A DNA stretch of 64,000 nucleotides from Parus major (taxonomy: Eukaryota; Chordata; Aves; Passeriformes; Paridae), in contig NC_031768.1 of NCBI RefSeq assembly GCF_001522545.3, forward strand, positions 113,223,572-113,287,571, read 5' to 3'. The notes beneath the pieces were generated by a model that was not told the DNA's origin, made no database searches, and saw only the letters and a program-made list of their open reading frames with translations. Below, piece after piece: positions 23,906-36,900 of this stretch. Both the position numbers and the translations under genes were made by a program. Each line of letters begins with the position of its first letter. Position 1 is the stretch's first letter.

Positions 23906-26285
23906 CCATTGCAGCCACGTGGTTTCTTGGTACTGCCCTCCTCAGAATACCTGAGCTGAGAATACACACAGCTGTGTGCTGTGTGACAGAAGCAGGGAAG
24001 CAGCTGGAACAGGCTGGAGTCACCATTCCAAGCGTTCCTGAGCAGGCTGGTTAGGAAGGGCTGGCTCCTCACACCTGGGCTTTGGGCAGCCCCTGTGCTT
24101 GGTGCCAGGACTCCAGGCTGGGCTCTCCCAGGCTCTGGCTCCCAGCTGGGCTTCTGCTTGAGCTGCAGCTTGGGCCAGCACTGAGGATACACTCCTGCTC
24201 CTTTTCCCCCATCCTTTCCTTTTGGTTTATGTCTGCAGACAGCCTAATTGGATTACTGGGGCACTCCACTCTGTAGGACTGGGGCTGGTCCCAGAGGCTC
24301 TGGAGCTGATGTGGGCTGGCAGCTGCTGAGCCTCTGTGCTTCCTTAGGGATCTCATCCCAACCCTACAGTGGTGGGTGCATTCCTTCATTTCACCTGCCC
24401 CTAGCTGCAGGGAGGAACGATTCCAAGTGCCTTTGTTTGGGAGCGTGCTGGAGCCTCTGGGTGGGACTGGCCTCTCCTGGGGAGCGCATGGCAATGGAGA
24501 GCCTTGAGTGCAGCTCAGATACTTGCCTGTGAGCAGCTCTCCTTCAAACGTGGGCTCTGTGCCCCAGACCAAGCAGCTCCTTGCAGCTCCCTGGGAGCTC
24601 TCCTGCATAGCTGAGCACTGGCCACGAGCTGCACAAACCCCGCAGGTTTGCGTTGGCTCTCTGTGAAGGCAGCTCCCCGAGGATCCCCCACGTGTCTCCT
24701 CTCTCCAGAGCCTTCTGCTGCCCAGACACCAAGTGGAGGGACCGTGAAGGCCGAAATCTGTTGTCAATGGGACTGCCCAGAGGGAAAACTCAGCCCCTGT
24801 GCTCTCCAGGGATCTCTGCAGCCAGTGCTGTCAAACCCTGTCCCTGTGGAGCTGCTGTGCTCGCCTAGGAGCTGTTAGACCTCTGGAAAACGAGAGATCT
24901 TGACAAGGTAAGTACAAATGACATGTACTTACAAATGAAATGCCCACTCTTCTCTGATGTTTTTTTCTTTCTCAGTGACTGAGGTGTTTTCAAGAAGGAA
25001 GAAGATTAAGGCTTTGCTTCTTCTGGGACAAAACTTCTGTGCTATTCTTCCTCTGAGGTTTTTATAGTTTAAATATGTGGGTGTCTGTTGTGGCATCATG
25101 TGTGTCCCACCACACATCCCTCCCTTTTCTCTGCCTCTTCTGTCATGAGGATTCAAGTCTCACATGCTTAAAATTGGTCACATGGACCCAGTAGCAGTTA
25201 AAAAAAACCAACCCACTAAAAAAAAACCCTCAGAAAAGCCCAGGTGTGAAGACCTCGTGGTTTGGATGCCTGGGGCTTGGCCACAGCATATTTCCAAGGA
25301 TAATTTGCAAGGAGGGGGTTTCTCCAGTGTCCCTGAGCCCTGGGCCAGTGCTGGGCTTGCTCTCCCATGGGGGATTTGAGATTTTCCCGTGGTTGGCACT
25401 GCCCCATGCCCATTGAGGTGCGTGTCCTTGGGCCTGCTTGTGTGCTTTGGTGGGGCAGAGCTGTCTCCTGGCAGTCTGGCCCTGTAAAAGCTGCTGGTCC
25501 CTACCTGTGGCACCAGGGCTGTGCAGGAGGAGGGTGGAAGCGGTGCTGGAGCTGCTGCATAGCCCCCACCCTTCTGTTTTGGAGGAGAAGAGGTGTAAGG
25601 AGGATGGGTGGCTTTGCTGTGGCCATGGTGGTCTCTGCAGTGCTGTGTGACCTCAGGGCTCTCTGGGGGATGCTACTGCATCAGTTCCCACCTGCAGCCT
25701 TTCCTGAGAATGAAAGTGGAGGCTGAAGCTGAAGCCTCCCTGGAAAGGGATTGATTCTCATTGCCCTGGGCATGTCTGAGAGGAGCTTCTTTCTCCTGCC
25801 CCCATTCCCCTGTTGCCTGGTTTTCCCTCACGGTTTCCCTCACTATGAAGCTGCCAGTGTAAAGCTAAGCTGTGGAAATTCCACAGTGTGGCCATTAATC
25901 AGCCCTCCCTGAGAGTTTCCAGTTGCAGAATTGCCAGCAGTGACAGATGTGGGCTGTTCAATCTGAGCAGCTGATCCTAGCAGGAGGGCACGGTGGGTTA
26001 TGTCTGGGTGCTGACCGTGTTCTCTTGCCCCAGTGCAGTGCCCTGATTAGTTTAACACAGAGATTCCAGTTATTAGTTAAATGCCTTTTTTTTTACTAAT
26101 TCCTTCTGCCCCCTCCTGTACTTAAGGGAAACTGGACTTAGGGCAGGGGTGCTGTTGTGGTGAGATGGCCAGAGCAGGTTTGCAGGCTTTGGCTCAGTCC
26201 TTGCAGTGTCTGAGTGGGCTCAGTAAATTCCTGCCTGGTCTTGGTGGGTGTAGGGTGATTTCTGCTGTGGGGCAATAAACACACA
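23906..26285. other. Single-copy non-coding DNA
   Basis: No repeat recognised. A 232-codon minus-strand frame (24069-24767) has no recognisable domain and overlaps other open frames on both strands. A palindrome with a consensus splice donor on each strand lies at 24908-24932. A-runs occur at 25200-25228. Confidence 0.5.
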
Positions 26286-26685
26286 GATCACAGAGTCACA
26301 GAGTGCCTTGGGTACAAAGGGGCCTTGAAGCCCATCCAGTGCCATCCCCTGCCATGGGCAGGGACACCTCCCACTATCCCAGGATGCTCCAACCTGGCCT
26401 TGGACACTTCAGGGATCCAGGGGCAGCCACAGCTTCTCTGGGCACCCTGTGCCAGGGCCTGCCCACCCTCACAGGGAACAATTCCTTCCCAATATTCCCC
26501 CTAGCTCTGCCCTCTGGCAGTGGGAAGCCATTCCCCCTTGTCCTGGCACTCCAGGCCCTTTTAAGCAGTCTCTCTCCATCTTTCCTGCAGCTCCTTCAGG
26601 TCCTGGAGGGCTGCAATTAGGTCACCCCAGAGCCTTCTCTTGTGCAGGCTGAACAATCCCAATTCTCCCAGACTTGTAAAGGATG
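26286..26685 (-). mobile_element. CR1 LINE 3' fragment, about 400 bp
   Basis: Reverse-strand CR1: tail at 26286 ('gatcacagagtcacagagtg'), then 'ccatgggcagggacacctcc', 'ccaacctggccttggacact', 'gggcaccctgtgccagggcc', 'gccctctggcagtgggaag', and finally the late ORF2/3'UTR junction region 'agagccttctcttgtgcagg' to 'cccaattctcccag'. An A-rich stretch (26689-26715) sits at its 5' end. Confidence 0.93.
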
Positions 26686-26688
26686 TAG

Positions 26689-26715
26689 AAAAAAAAAAAG
26701 AAAATAAAAAAAAAA
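26689..26715. repeat. A-rich low-complexity run
   Basis: A11 at 26689-26699, followed by further A runs broken by G and T, next to the 5' end of a reverse-strand CR1. Confidence 0.9.
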
Positions 26716-27760
26716 GAGGAATTTTCCCTTTAACAACGCCTTGTTGCACAGAAGCAGGAGTTCTTGCCCTCTGGCATGCTCAAGTCGGGAGGTCAGGATT
26801 TGGGGAGGGGGGGATTGGTGCAGGCTGACCCCCGGTGTGACCCACGGAGCACAATCCCACAAAGCAGGGCTGTTCCCGGGGGGAGCAGGCAGCCAGTCCT
26901 GATGGAAACGTTCCAGGGAGTGGGGAATGAGGAGGAGACTGAGCACATTTCCTTCCCTGGGTTTTTAGGAGACACTTAAGGGAGCATGCTGCGATGAGTG
27001 AGGGCAAAGGCGAGCTGCAAAAAGCACTCAGTGAACTTGTCTGGGGATTTCAGCCGTGTGGGCCGTGCCCTAAGAAACAGCAATAAAAGCCAACAGGCCC
27101 AAAGACCCAGATTAATTTAGAAACTCTGCAGCTCAGGGAGGAGGGCTGGAAACACAAGTGCAGCAGCTCAGGCTGACCTTTCCATGCACAGCAGCGCTCT
27201 TGCAGAGGCGCAGGCAGCGTCTGAGCGGGGTGAGCCAGGGGCAGCTGTGTCCCTGCAGCGCTGGGGCTGCTCTGCAGCTCCCTTGGCAGCTTGGAGAAGC
27301 TGGGCCCCAGGTGCCTGTGCTGCCTGACACGGGCCCAAGCTGCTGCAGAGGGATTCGTGGTCCTGGTGACCCAGAATAGGCCTGTTCACATCCAGCTGGG
27401 ATGCTGAGCGGGGTTCCTTGGCTTCCCTCTTCCATCTCCTCCCTCCTCTCCAGCATGAAGCTGATAGCAGAATTCCTCTTTCCCAGGCTGCTGTAGGCAC
27501 TTGATTCTGTGATCTCTGTTTGTATAGATCTGAGGCAGATTAAAGCCTCACAGGCTTGTCAGGGGATGGGGTGAGCCCATGCGTGTAACTCCCCCAAAAT
27601 ATTTCAGAGCTCCTGGTCCCGTGAATTCTGTGTCTTCCCCACGAGCTTCCTGGTGCTCCAGGGAACTTGTAACCACTTGAGCATCCTAGTCATGCTACAG
27701 GCAACTTCCTTCCCAGTGGCTGTTAGGCTGTATTTCCTCTAATGGGAGGTGGAGAAGGGA
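26716..27760. other. Single-copy non-coding DNA
   Basis: Nothing recognised. Moderately GC-rich around 27160-27360, with overlapping chance frames. Confidence 0.55.
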
Positions 27761-27805
27761 GTCACAGAACCATCAAGGCTGGAAAAGACCTTCAAGGATC
27801 TCTGT
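27761..27805 (-). mobile_element. CR1 LINE 3' tail remnant
   Basis: About 40 bp of the reverse-strand tail: 'gtcacagaaccatcaaggct', 'ggaaaagaccttcaagga'. Nothing of the upstream element follows. Confidence 0.65.
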
Positions 27806-27969
27806 CAATAAGGCTGGGTCTCCTGACTGTGGGGGATTTCACTTGGATTAGAGTATGTCTTCCTCTTCACTCTTTTCTATACCAGGGTGTTGTCCTATGA
27901 CCAAATTCTCTCCTGAAGTTATTTTAAAAAAGCTCTAAATTGTGATATGTTCCTGTACAAGTATCACAT

Positions 27970-27973
<4 letters not shown>

Positions 27974-28016
<43 letters not shown>
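27974..28016. repeat. (TA)n microsatellite
   Basis: About 21 uninterrupted AT/TA dinucleotides. Perfect TA runs of this length tend to be polymorphic and can extrude as cruciforms. Confidence 0.98.
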
Positions 28017-28019
<3 letters not shown>

Positions 28020-31000
28020 ATTTATAATGGCATCTTAGCAGCTTAGGAAGCGATTAGTTTACTTTTGTGCCAATGTTTTTGCCTGTGTGGAGTGGGAGTT
28101 CTTGCTGACATGTGCTGGAGTCCTTCTCCTGCCCTTCAGCTGATGATGATTTAAATAAAAAACACTTCCTTTAGGAGTGTGTCAGAAGAGTTCTGTTTTG
28201 AAAAGCTGTTTGCTTTCCTAAGTCCATGTGCACATATGTTTTTCTCTTTAGGGTCTTAGGTTTCAGTGGTGTTTAATCCCCATTTTTCAAAACTGAGTTA
28301 TTTAGAAGCCTAAGAGATTATTTGTATGAGTCTCTTCACTGTGGAAAAAAGGGAACAGAGTTTATACCCCCCCAATTTTGTTCTCTCTTTACCACCTTTG
28401 CCTTGTTAACTTTCTAAAGGTGTTTTTTGAGCTGAAAGCTCAAAATAAGAGATAGAAATGGATGGAAAACTGTCATGGTCTTTTGTAAACTATGTAAGAC
28501 TATCCAGATGTGTAAGAGGCTGGTGTAGACCAAGGCTCCAGTAATTTTGAAAATGAGAAGCTGTCCATGCATACAGCTCCTAGAAACCCGATCCATCAGT
28601 TATTTCTGGGGTTTTGAGCATCTGGAGCAGTTTCCTAATTTTGCAGGAGACTTGGTGTGCAATTGAGGGCTAAGTGCTTCCTTTCTGTCTGCCTTGCTGG
28701 CTCCCCAGTGCAATGCACCAGGAGCAGCAGTCCAGGAGAGCTGGATGAACACATGCTCTGGCTCGGAGCTGGTGTTTGGATGGAGTTCATCCTGCCTGGG
28801 GGGCAGCAGGAGGCCTTGTGCAGCCTTTGGAAATGGTTTCCAAGCTGGTCTGGGCTCTGTTGGCTCAATCCAGCCAGGCTTGTTTCATGTAGGAGTTCAG
28901 CTGAGCGCTGGTGGAAGCTGTGACCGTGTATTTCTCCTCAGGCTGGCATTTTGTTTGGTTTCTCACGTTCCCCTGCTTACTCATCCCTCCTCTCAACTCC
29001 TTCCCCCTCTCCTGACTGGCACAGCAGACCCTGCCGGGAGGATGTGCTGATGGCTGGGAGTTGGCCCTAGCAACCAGAGAGATCCCCAAAAATAGCAGCT
29101 GCCAGGGTGGCAGAGCCTCTCTGAACCCCAGGACGCGGCTCTGGGGTCACACTTCTGTCTCTGGTGGTGGGATGGGCCAGAAGGAGCCGGGGCTGGGTGG
29201 GCTTGGTGCAGGAGCGGTGCTGTTTGAGGCAGGAGAGGAATTCCTGCGGTGTTTTTGTGCTGAGGAGATGCCTTTGCAGCCCAGGCTGTGTGTGTGAGAG
29301 TGCTCGTGCCCGTGACCTGAGCTGTCACCTGCCTGGGCACACGTGTGCTGCCAGCCTGGCCCTGCCAGGGCTGGAATTTCTGCTGGAGAGGCTGCTGGTG
29401 CCCCTGGAGCAGGCCAGCCTCTCCAGAGGGCTCTCCTTTCTGGGAACACGGCTGCACGGCTCTCTGCTGCTGTTTGTTCTTGTGATAGGCAGCACAGGAA
29501 ATATTTTAAGGTTCTTTTGGAGTGTGGCTGTTTTCTTTGCCCTGTCTCTCCAGCCTAAGAAGATTCCTGTGTTTGGGATATCACTGCACTTCCACAGCAG
29601 TGTGAGATTTATGGAGAATTGTTCAGGGGTCATCTTCTGCTGTGGCAAAGCTTTTTTGCAAAGATTATCTTTCACTGCTTTTGGAGGGTGTTCTGCAGCC
29701 TGGTGTGTTGCTACATCCACCATTCCTGCTTATCAGCTTCATTTTCCTCCAGATCCTTTCCTCTAGCCATCTCCATTTCTTGCTAGATTTAAAACTATGC
29801 CAGGTAACTCATATTTTTTTTAAAAAAAAAGTCTTTCCCTAAATGTTTTTTGTTCTTGATGCAAACTCACCATGAGGAATTTTAGATAACTAGTCTTCAC
29901 CCCAAATTTTGTGCATAATTTCTATAATTTGCAGTTGCACTGGAAGTGTAAATACTCACTTATAAAATATGAAATAATCCCAAATGGTCTCAGTGTGCTT
30001 GGGTTTAAAATAGCTTTTAGGTGATAGGAAGAATGATGAGTTTATGCTTGGTTTTGTCTTTGGTGGGGTAGGTGTGGGTCAGAAGAGCATCTGCTGTTGG
30101 GAGCTGAGGGAAGGAGACATTTCTGTGGTACCAAGGGCTTTGCTGGTTTCATCAGGCTCTGTACCAAGCCAGCTTCTTGTACTCCTTGCAGCACTAAAAT
30201 GTGTCTCTAACACCATCTGCTTGTTTATCTATCCCTATTCCTTTATAACACAGCTGTTTGAAAGAGAAATCCAACCCAAACCCCAGAAGGGAATGGAAAG
30301 AGTGGCAGGTAATTGAGTTTTAATGCGTGATGACATGCAAGACGTAGGTTCTCAGGGGCCAGAAGTTATGTAAATTGTTGGTATAAGGAGACAGAGGACA
30401 GCCCAGATTAAGGTGGGGGCACAGATATTTATTTGTCTGTGGGAGAGAAGAGACCATCAGCTGTAATATTTACACTCAATTACCCAGGGAGGGCTTGTAA
30501 TTCCTTGTGTTCTCTGGAGCATTCTGTGTTCTCCAGCATATTCCTGCCATATGTGTTTGGCTGCCAGAAGTTTATATACATTTTCTGCCTTTCCTTCCAA
30601 ACAATGTAACATTTATTAGGAGTTGTTGTTTCAAGGGGGGAAAAAACCCTGCTCAGATCTGTGTTCTGGCACTGTGTGTGTCACACGGAGGGTGAAAAGT
30701 TCTGTATTTGCAGCCCTATGAATGATGGGGCAGGAAAACTCTGCTGGACACAAGGATGGAGCCACTGCAGTGCTCTGGCATTGTTTGCCATGCTCACCTC
30801 TTTTATTTCTTTTTTTTTCTTTTTCCCCCCCTTTCCCTGGAATTACTTATGATTGATTGTTGCAATTGATTGCAATTGTGAGAGCTAATTTTAGTGCATA
30901 AATTTTACACTGGAAGCCTGCCAAGTGTTTGTGTAATGGAGGAGAGCAACTGCACAGGATTTGGTGTGGGGTGTGCTTGTCTTCCTTTCTCCAACCAAAT

Positions 31001-32828
31001 ATCAGCAACCAATCCACAGACTGATTTAGATTTATATATAGAGAATATTTGTACATAGCCAGTTTTCTCCAAGAAGAAAATTCAGCCTCCCGTGGAAACA
31101 GAAGAGCAGTTTACAGAGCTGTGATGAGTTCTAAGGACAGCAGTGATGAAGTGACCATTGCCTTGGTTTTGAGATGAATAACCAAGCTAACAGAGTTCAC
31201 TTTTAAACTTTGTGTGATGGAGCAGAGAGCAGATAGTGTTGTTGCAGCCCTAGGAGACAAATCTGGTCTGTTTAGCTGATGAAGAGCAGCACATGGGTGT
31301 ATAGGTCTGGGCCCTTGGAAAATGTTCCAGCCCAGTCCAATTTCCACAAAGTTCCAAGTCAGGACTGGCCAGGAGGGGAGGTTGAGTTGCCACAGGATGA
31401 AATTGGAAGGTTTATTTCTGAGTGAAATATTAGCTCAGGGATAAATTTTGCTTTCTACATCCACATTTTCATATATCCAGGATTCAGGCTACAGTGAAGC
31501 TGGACTGCTTTGTAGGGCTTTCCTCCTTTTCCACTTGAATTTGGCCAGAGAGGAGCAAGAAATGTGGAAGGATAGAGAGGATGTGGAGATTATAGTGGTG
31601 GTGCTTAAGGCTTTTTGGGACAATTTTTTTATGGATTGAAAATTGATGCTAAAAAGAAAAGCTCATCTAATAGATTATTTTTGGTACTGAGATGATGGGC
31701 TCACTTGCAAGATTAGATACCAGAACTCCCTGGAACTTGTGTTATCCTTCTCCCACGGGTTTTTGGTGTCTCCTCTCGCTTGGCTTTTTTCCTGTCATTC
31801 CAGTTGTGATTTATCTTACATGCTTGTTTCAAAACAAGTTACACTGTCAAGCTGCCATTATGGAAACATTTGTCCTGGTTATCTTTCCAGAGTTATTCAC
31901 AGATATAAGTTCTGGCAAAGTCAGGGACAAGAAGGATGACAGGTGGAAGAATCCACCTTCTTGAAATATCAGTTTGGGTTTTTGTGTTGTCTTGGGGCTT
32001 TTTTAGTTCAGCTTGGTGCCATGTGGGTTTAACTTAAGGACGTGGTTTGTCCCTGGAAAAGTGTCTTTAAAAAGGATGGAACAGTTGAAATATGTTCAAG
32101 ACAATTAATTAACATGCCTTTCAATGGAAAGGGAAGGGTTTGTTTTTTTTCCCAAATTAAAGCTCCAGCCTGGTTAAACATTTTGTATCAGTTACAAAAG
32201 GAGCTCCAGTACATTTCTCTGAAACAAGGGATGAGCCAACTGCATCTGTGAGGTGTGGGAGTGACATTTCAGAGCCCACTGACAGCCTCATTGTCAAACT
32301 GAACATCATCTCTCTCTCTTACTGGTGCTAAGTGAGAGCTCCTCACTTCCCAGGGACAGAATTGCTCCTTTGGAAAATGCCACTGGAAGGCATGGATACC
32401 TTTGGGCTGGGAACAGGCTGCCAAGTAAAATTAAAGATTAAATTGAAATAGCCCATGTCCAGAAATCAGCCCTCCCTTCCCTGTCAGGAGGCACTGGGCA
32501 AAGGGAAAAGCATGAGGTGTTTTTTGAGCAGTGGGGACTTTGAGCAGTGGTTTTGCTATCCAATTTTCCCAGGTGCTACAATAATTGCATGTTACACTGT
32601 GGTGATGTCCTGAGCCTTAAGCAGCTTCAATTATCTCCTTCCTTATGGGAGGATTTCCAGAGGTAGAGCACTAGAAAGAGACCTTTGATGTCCCGTCTGA
32701 GCTGTGATTGATTTGAGAAGCGAGACGCCGCAGCAGAAGGGACGCGGAGCTGCAAGACCTCTCTGCTGTGCTGTCAAGTGAGCAGCCGCTTCCAGCTCCA
32801 GCCTGGATTATTTTGTTTACAAGAAAGT
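28017..32828. other. Single-copy non-coding DNA, largely AT-rich
   Basis: Nearly 5 kb without a recognised repeat. A GC-richer part at about 28650-29500 carries a 200-codon plus-strand frame (29164-29766) with a hydrophobic middle but no motif I know. T/A runs lie at 29813-29830. No gene is supported. Confidence 0.5.
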
Positions 32829-32885
32829 GACAGAATGGTAGGATTGTGTAGGTTAGAGGAGCTCTCCGGTCCCACCTCCCTCTCA
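32829..32885 (-). mobile_element. CR1 LINE 3' tail, diverged
   Basis: Reverse-strand tail: 'gacagaatggtaggattgtg', 'gaggagctctccggtcccac'. Recognisable but eroded. Confidence 0.6.
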
Positions 32886-32906
32886 AAAAGCACTTAGCAG
32901 CGTTTT

Positions 32907-32925
32907 TGTGTGTGTGTGTGTGTGT
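32907..32925. repeat. (TG)n microsatellite, short
   Basis: About nine TG dinucleotides. Confidence 0.9.
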
Positions 32926-35900
32926 ATAAACAGAGATCTGGCGCAGATTGCCACCCTCCTGCGTGCTGCTGTGCTGCTCCCAGAGCCCGGATCACACTGC
33001 TCAGATCTTGCACCCCTGCCAAGGAGAGCCATCACCTGGACTGGGAAAAAGTGTCTTGGGAGGAGCAGGTGCAAAGAGTGAGTCTGAGGGAAGAGAAGAG
33101 CCGGGCAGGCACTGATAAAACATGATGGAGCTGACGGCGTAATCGAAGGCCAGAGCCGTGGACAGGACCTGGAGGCAAAAGGAGCAGTAATGAAAGAGAA
33201 GCAGCACATCAGAGAGGCTGATTTGAAGGCAAAGCTGAAGTGAAAGCAGAGGGGAGGTTTCCCTCTTTGATCTGTTTGATCTGCACCTGCGGCGCTTTGT
33301 TCGGGCACCTCCCGGAGAGGGGCTCTTCCAGAGGTACCTTGGAAGCAAATTCCCACTGCTGGGAGGGCAGGGGGGCCTGCTGAGCCAGGAGACATTTCTG
33401 CAAGGCTTTGTCGCTCTGCAGGGCTCCTGGCACAACAGAAAGAGAAGGCAAAGGCCCCAGTCCAGGTTTTCCAGGAGGAAAGGCAGGTGGTGTGGGGCGA
33501 GCTGGATGACAGGTGAGGTGAGGAGCTTGTCCACAGTCAGCGGTGGACTGCAGTCAGGTGCAGACTGATTTTATTCTCTGCTTGGAATAAAACCACTCAG
33601 CACACACTCAAGGGCTGTTTTATAAATGTTTCCCTCTGGAAACTCTTACATGTTCCTAAACTTTGCAGTGTTTGGATGCCACAGTGCAGTGGGGGGAGCA
33701 GGGTGGGGAGAGGGCACGGGGATCAGAGCTGCCTGGAGGGGAGGACAAAGGCTGGGCTTGTTGGCTGGTGGGAAAGGCCAGATGGGAGAGAGGGAGGCAG
33801 GAGGAGGAGAAACGGATGTTGGATATGATGTTGGAAGTGGTGGGTCAGGGGTGAGGGGCTGCAGCAGCCACACCTCGGGGTCTGACCACAGGGGTAGAGC
33901 CAAACAGCACAGCCAGAGGAGCTCAGGGTGCTGCAAGGGTGGGGAGAAGATGTTTTCCAGAGGAAACAGCTGGGATCATTCCCAGGCTGAGAAACCCCAG
34001 CTTTGTTACTGGGAATGGCTCCTTGGGGGGTTGGATGCTGTGCTCCCAGGGTGAGGTGGCCTTAGAGGGGAAAAGAAGAGAAACTCTTGTGAGCAGCTTT
34101 AGGGGTGCTGGTGGAGCATGGCTGGGGCTGCCTGTGACCTGCTCCCCTTTCCCTTGGCGTGTTTTCCAGGAAAGAAAAAAAATAAATTACATCCTTGAGT
34201 ACATCATCAGGCTGATTTTATTTTTTTGAAATTACTTTTTAATGCTCCAGAACTGAGTTACTGTGGGTTTGAGCAGCTTGATTTATTCCTTACACATCTG
34301 CAGAGCCATTTATCCTAATCCTTCCTTTCCTGTCCACGTCCATCCCAGTTGGTGCTCCTTGAGTGGAGCCCAAAGCCTCTGGAAGTGCCACTGCTGCCCT
34401 GGCAGCTGTTTGTCGAGAGCTCTGCCTGCTCCGTGGGCTGTCCAGACTTTGTGGGAGCAGGGATCCAGGAAGCTGGGCTGATGTTCTCACGGAGACAGAA
34501 GTGTCGTGCTGGCAAAGACAGCCGGGGTTTGGACTTGCCAGCAGTGACTAAGCCATGAGCTGACAAGAGCGTGTCGGAGGTGTGATGTGAGGTAAGAGAC
34601 AGGTGTTGGGCAAGAGCACAGGGGAGGTACCACAGGGAAGAGGTAGCTGGCAGGTGGATGGGAAAACAGCCTTAAAACTGGGTGTCAGTGTTAGATGGAG
34701 GAGATGGTGATTCAGGAGCTGCACACGGATCTCGTGGATACAGGCCTGTGGGAACAGTGCTCCTGGAATAAATAAGGCAGAAGTGGTTTAGCTCTATTTT
34801 ATTTTATTTCTTTATGCAAGAGGTGGGTGTGTTGCTGAGACACGGGGTGGCTCGGTGGTGGCTCAGTTTGCTGACAAAAGCAGGGAGATGGAACAGGGCA
34901 CAGGAAGGGCCAGGGGCACCATGGAGTTTGGGGGATCAGAGGCAGAAGAGAGCGGGATGGGATGAGTCCTCCTGCCAGCAGTGAGGCAGTTTGGCGTGGA
35001 TCTATCCTCCTACCCCAGCTACAGGCTCTAGTGCAAGCCACTGAGACAGAGTGTGAGGTTTTCCATCCGTGTCCATGCTTCTTGTCTTCTGCTTTTGTGT
35101 TTTGCCATCTCTGCTCTGGTCAGCCCTGTCGCCTCTGAAGCCACAGCGGTCCTTGGCAGGGGTTTCCCCTCCCTGCCCTCCTGGAGGGAGCCCTTGGTGG
35201 GGCAGGCTGTGGTTTTGGCAGTGCCTTGGAGGTGAGATGGGACTGCCAGCTCCTCCCACGGCACTCCAGAGGGGCTGCTGGGCACGGGGGAGCCGGACAG
35301 TGCACAGCAGCTACGTGAGCTTTCCCCCAGATTTGCAGCAAAGATAGGAGAAGCATTTGGATGGGACCCGTTTATAGCCTGGGATAATTTCTGCCCTGGC
35401 AAACCCAGAAAGAGATAAAGCAATGGAGAGCTGAGAGCTAAATCTCTCCTGTACAAATGCTGGGAGTGTATGTAATAGGATTGTTGAATTGGAGTTACAT
35501 GTTTTCTGGGATAAGCACTGGCTGATGATAGCGGGCTCTTGTAGCCATGCTTAAATCAGGAAAAGAACTGGGGATTTGCAGCAGTTGTTGGGAATGCTGG
35601 GGTTTCCCTGCAAGCTTCCAGAAGAGCAAAAGGGAAGAAAAGGCTTTTGTAGATAAAACAAAACAGATCCCTGGGAAGGCTGGAGCTCCTGGCGGGGAGA
35701 AAACATCAGTGCTCTGACCTGAGGGTAGTCGGGTATCACAGGTTTTTCTTACACTAAATAAAAACACTTTGTAGATCTTCTAGCTGAACTTCCATTAGTT
35801 AACATGGGAAAAAGGAGGTTTTTTAGCAACATTTTCATTTTTCTGCTCACCTTTCAAGAGGTGCATTAAAAACTGCACAACCCAAGAGTTAAATAGGTTA

Positions 35901-36294
35901 AACACCTATTATTAAAGTGCAATTGTAAGCTAAGCTTAGGAGCTGTCAGAGCTGAGCTTGTCTGCCTAATCTGGACTTGCTCTCTTTCCCTGTGAGGGCT
36001 CTGATGCAGTGTTAATTGCAGGACAGCTCCTGCCTCACCTGCAGCAGGGCTGATTCCTGGCAGTGCTGGTGGCAGGGGGCTGCCCTCGCCCTGGTTTTGC
36101 CCCAGGAGGGACTCGAGGATGGGGAGCGATGTTTGCTTCTCTCAGTTTGGGCAGCCTGGGATCTGCTTCTCCTGGGGACTTGCTCTTGAGCTGTGTGCCC
36201 ATCGCTTGTGCTCTCCAGCCCCAGCCAGGCAAGGGAGGGAAATGCCTCCAGCTGCTTGGGGCCAGGTGGGCCAGGCGCTTGAGATGGGGCAAAG
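32926..36294. other. Single-copy non-coding DNA; hydrophobic open stretch on minus strand
   Basis: No repeat recognised. The part at 33000-33535 has an unusually long repeat-free minus-strand frame that includes a transmembrane-like run, discussed in findings. A purine-rich stretch lies at about 33690-33830. I do not call a gene. Confidence 0.45.
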
Positions 36295-36416
36295 GCTGGG
36301 AGGAGGATTGTTTTGGGCTGGGAGGAGGATTGTTTTGGGCTTGGGAGGAGGATTTTTTTGGGCTGGGAGGAGGATTTTTTGGGCTGGGAGGAGGATTTTT
36401 TGGGCTGGGAGGAGGA
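36295..36416. repeat. 21-23 bp minisatellite, about 5.6 units
   Basis: Tandem copies of 'gctgggaggaggattttttg' plus one or two G. Unit lengths read 22, 22, 23, 21, 21 and a partial 13. The first two units have 'attgtttt' and the later ones pure T runs of 7, 6 and 6. The repeat produces long minus-strand frames rich in Ser-Ser-Gln-Pro-Lys, which are by-products of the repeat and not a gene. Confidence 0.97.
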
Positions 36417-36900
36417 CTCGGGTACCCACGTGTTGGATGTGAGTGTCGTGGCAGAGCCTGTCTGTGCTGAGCATGTGGTGCTGGAGGCTCTGTGGAGCTG
36501 CTGCAGCCCAAGCCCGGCTCTGGGCCAGCACAGCCTCTCCGTGGGGCTCTCCACACCCCTCTGGGGGTGGTGGGAAAGGGAAGCACCCGGCCCAGCCCTG
36601 GGTGTCAGCGCAGATTTCATCGCACCGCAGCGACAGCTCTGCCCATCATTAGGACTCAGGCCAGCAGGAGTTATGACTTCCAGGCTGATCTCCATATCCT
36701 TGGCAGGATAAAATTTCCCAGAAGTGTTGCTAATCTGCTGCTGCCTGCCCTGAGCTCCCTGCAGACCCAGTCCCTCTTGTGCCAAGCCCTCCTGGCTCCA
36801 AGAGGTATGTGGGACACCCTGCCTTCAGCTGAGCTCCCGTCTGTTCCCTTTCCTGAACACCCAGCTCTGCTGAGGCAAAGCAGGAGCCAGCACAGGAAAC
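36417..36900. other. Single-copy non-coding DNA
   Basis: Nothing recognised between the minisatellite and the next CR1 piece. Confidence 0.55.

Noticed and set aside
24069..24767. 232-codon minus-strand frame
   Set aside because: Low-complexity GC-rich composition and no motif; does not start at an ATG with good context.
29164..29766. 200-codon plus-strand frame with a hydrophobic middle
   Set aside because: No ATG at its start, no recognisable domain, and overlapping frames open on the other strand; most likely chance.
36012..36785. 257-codon minus-strand frame with Ser-Ser-Gln-Pro-Lys repeats
   Set aside because: The repeats come from the 21-23 bp minisatellite; neighbouring frames are open across the same stretch.
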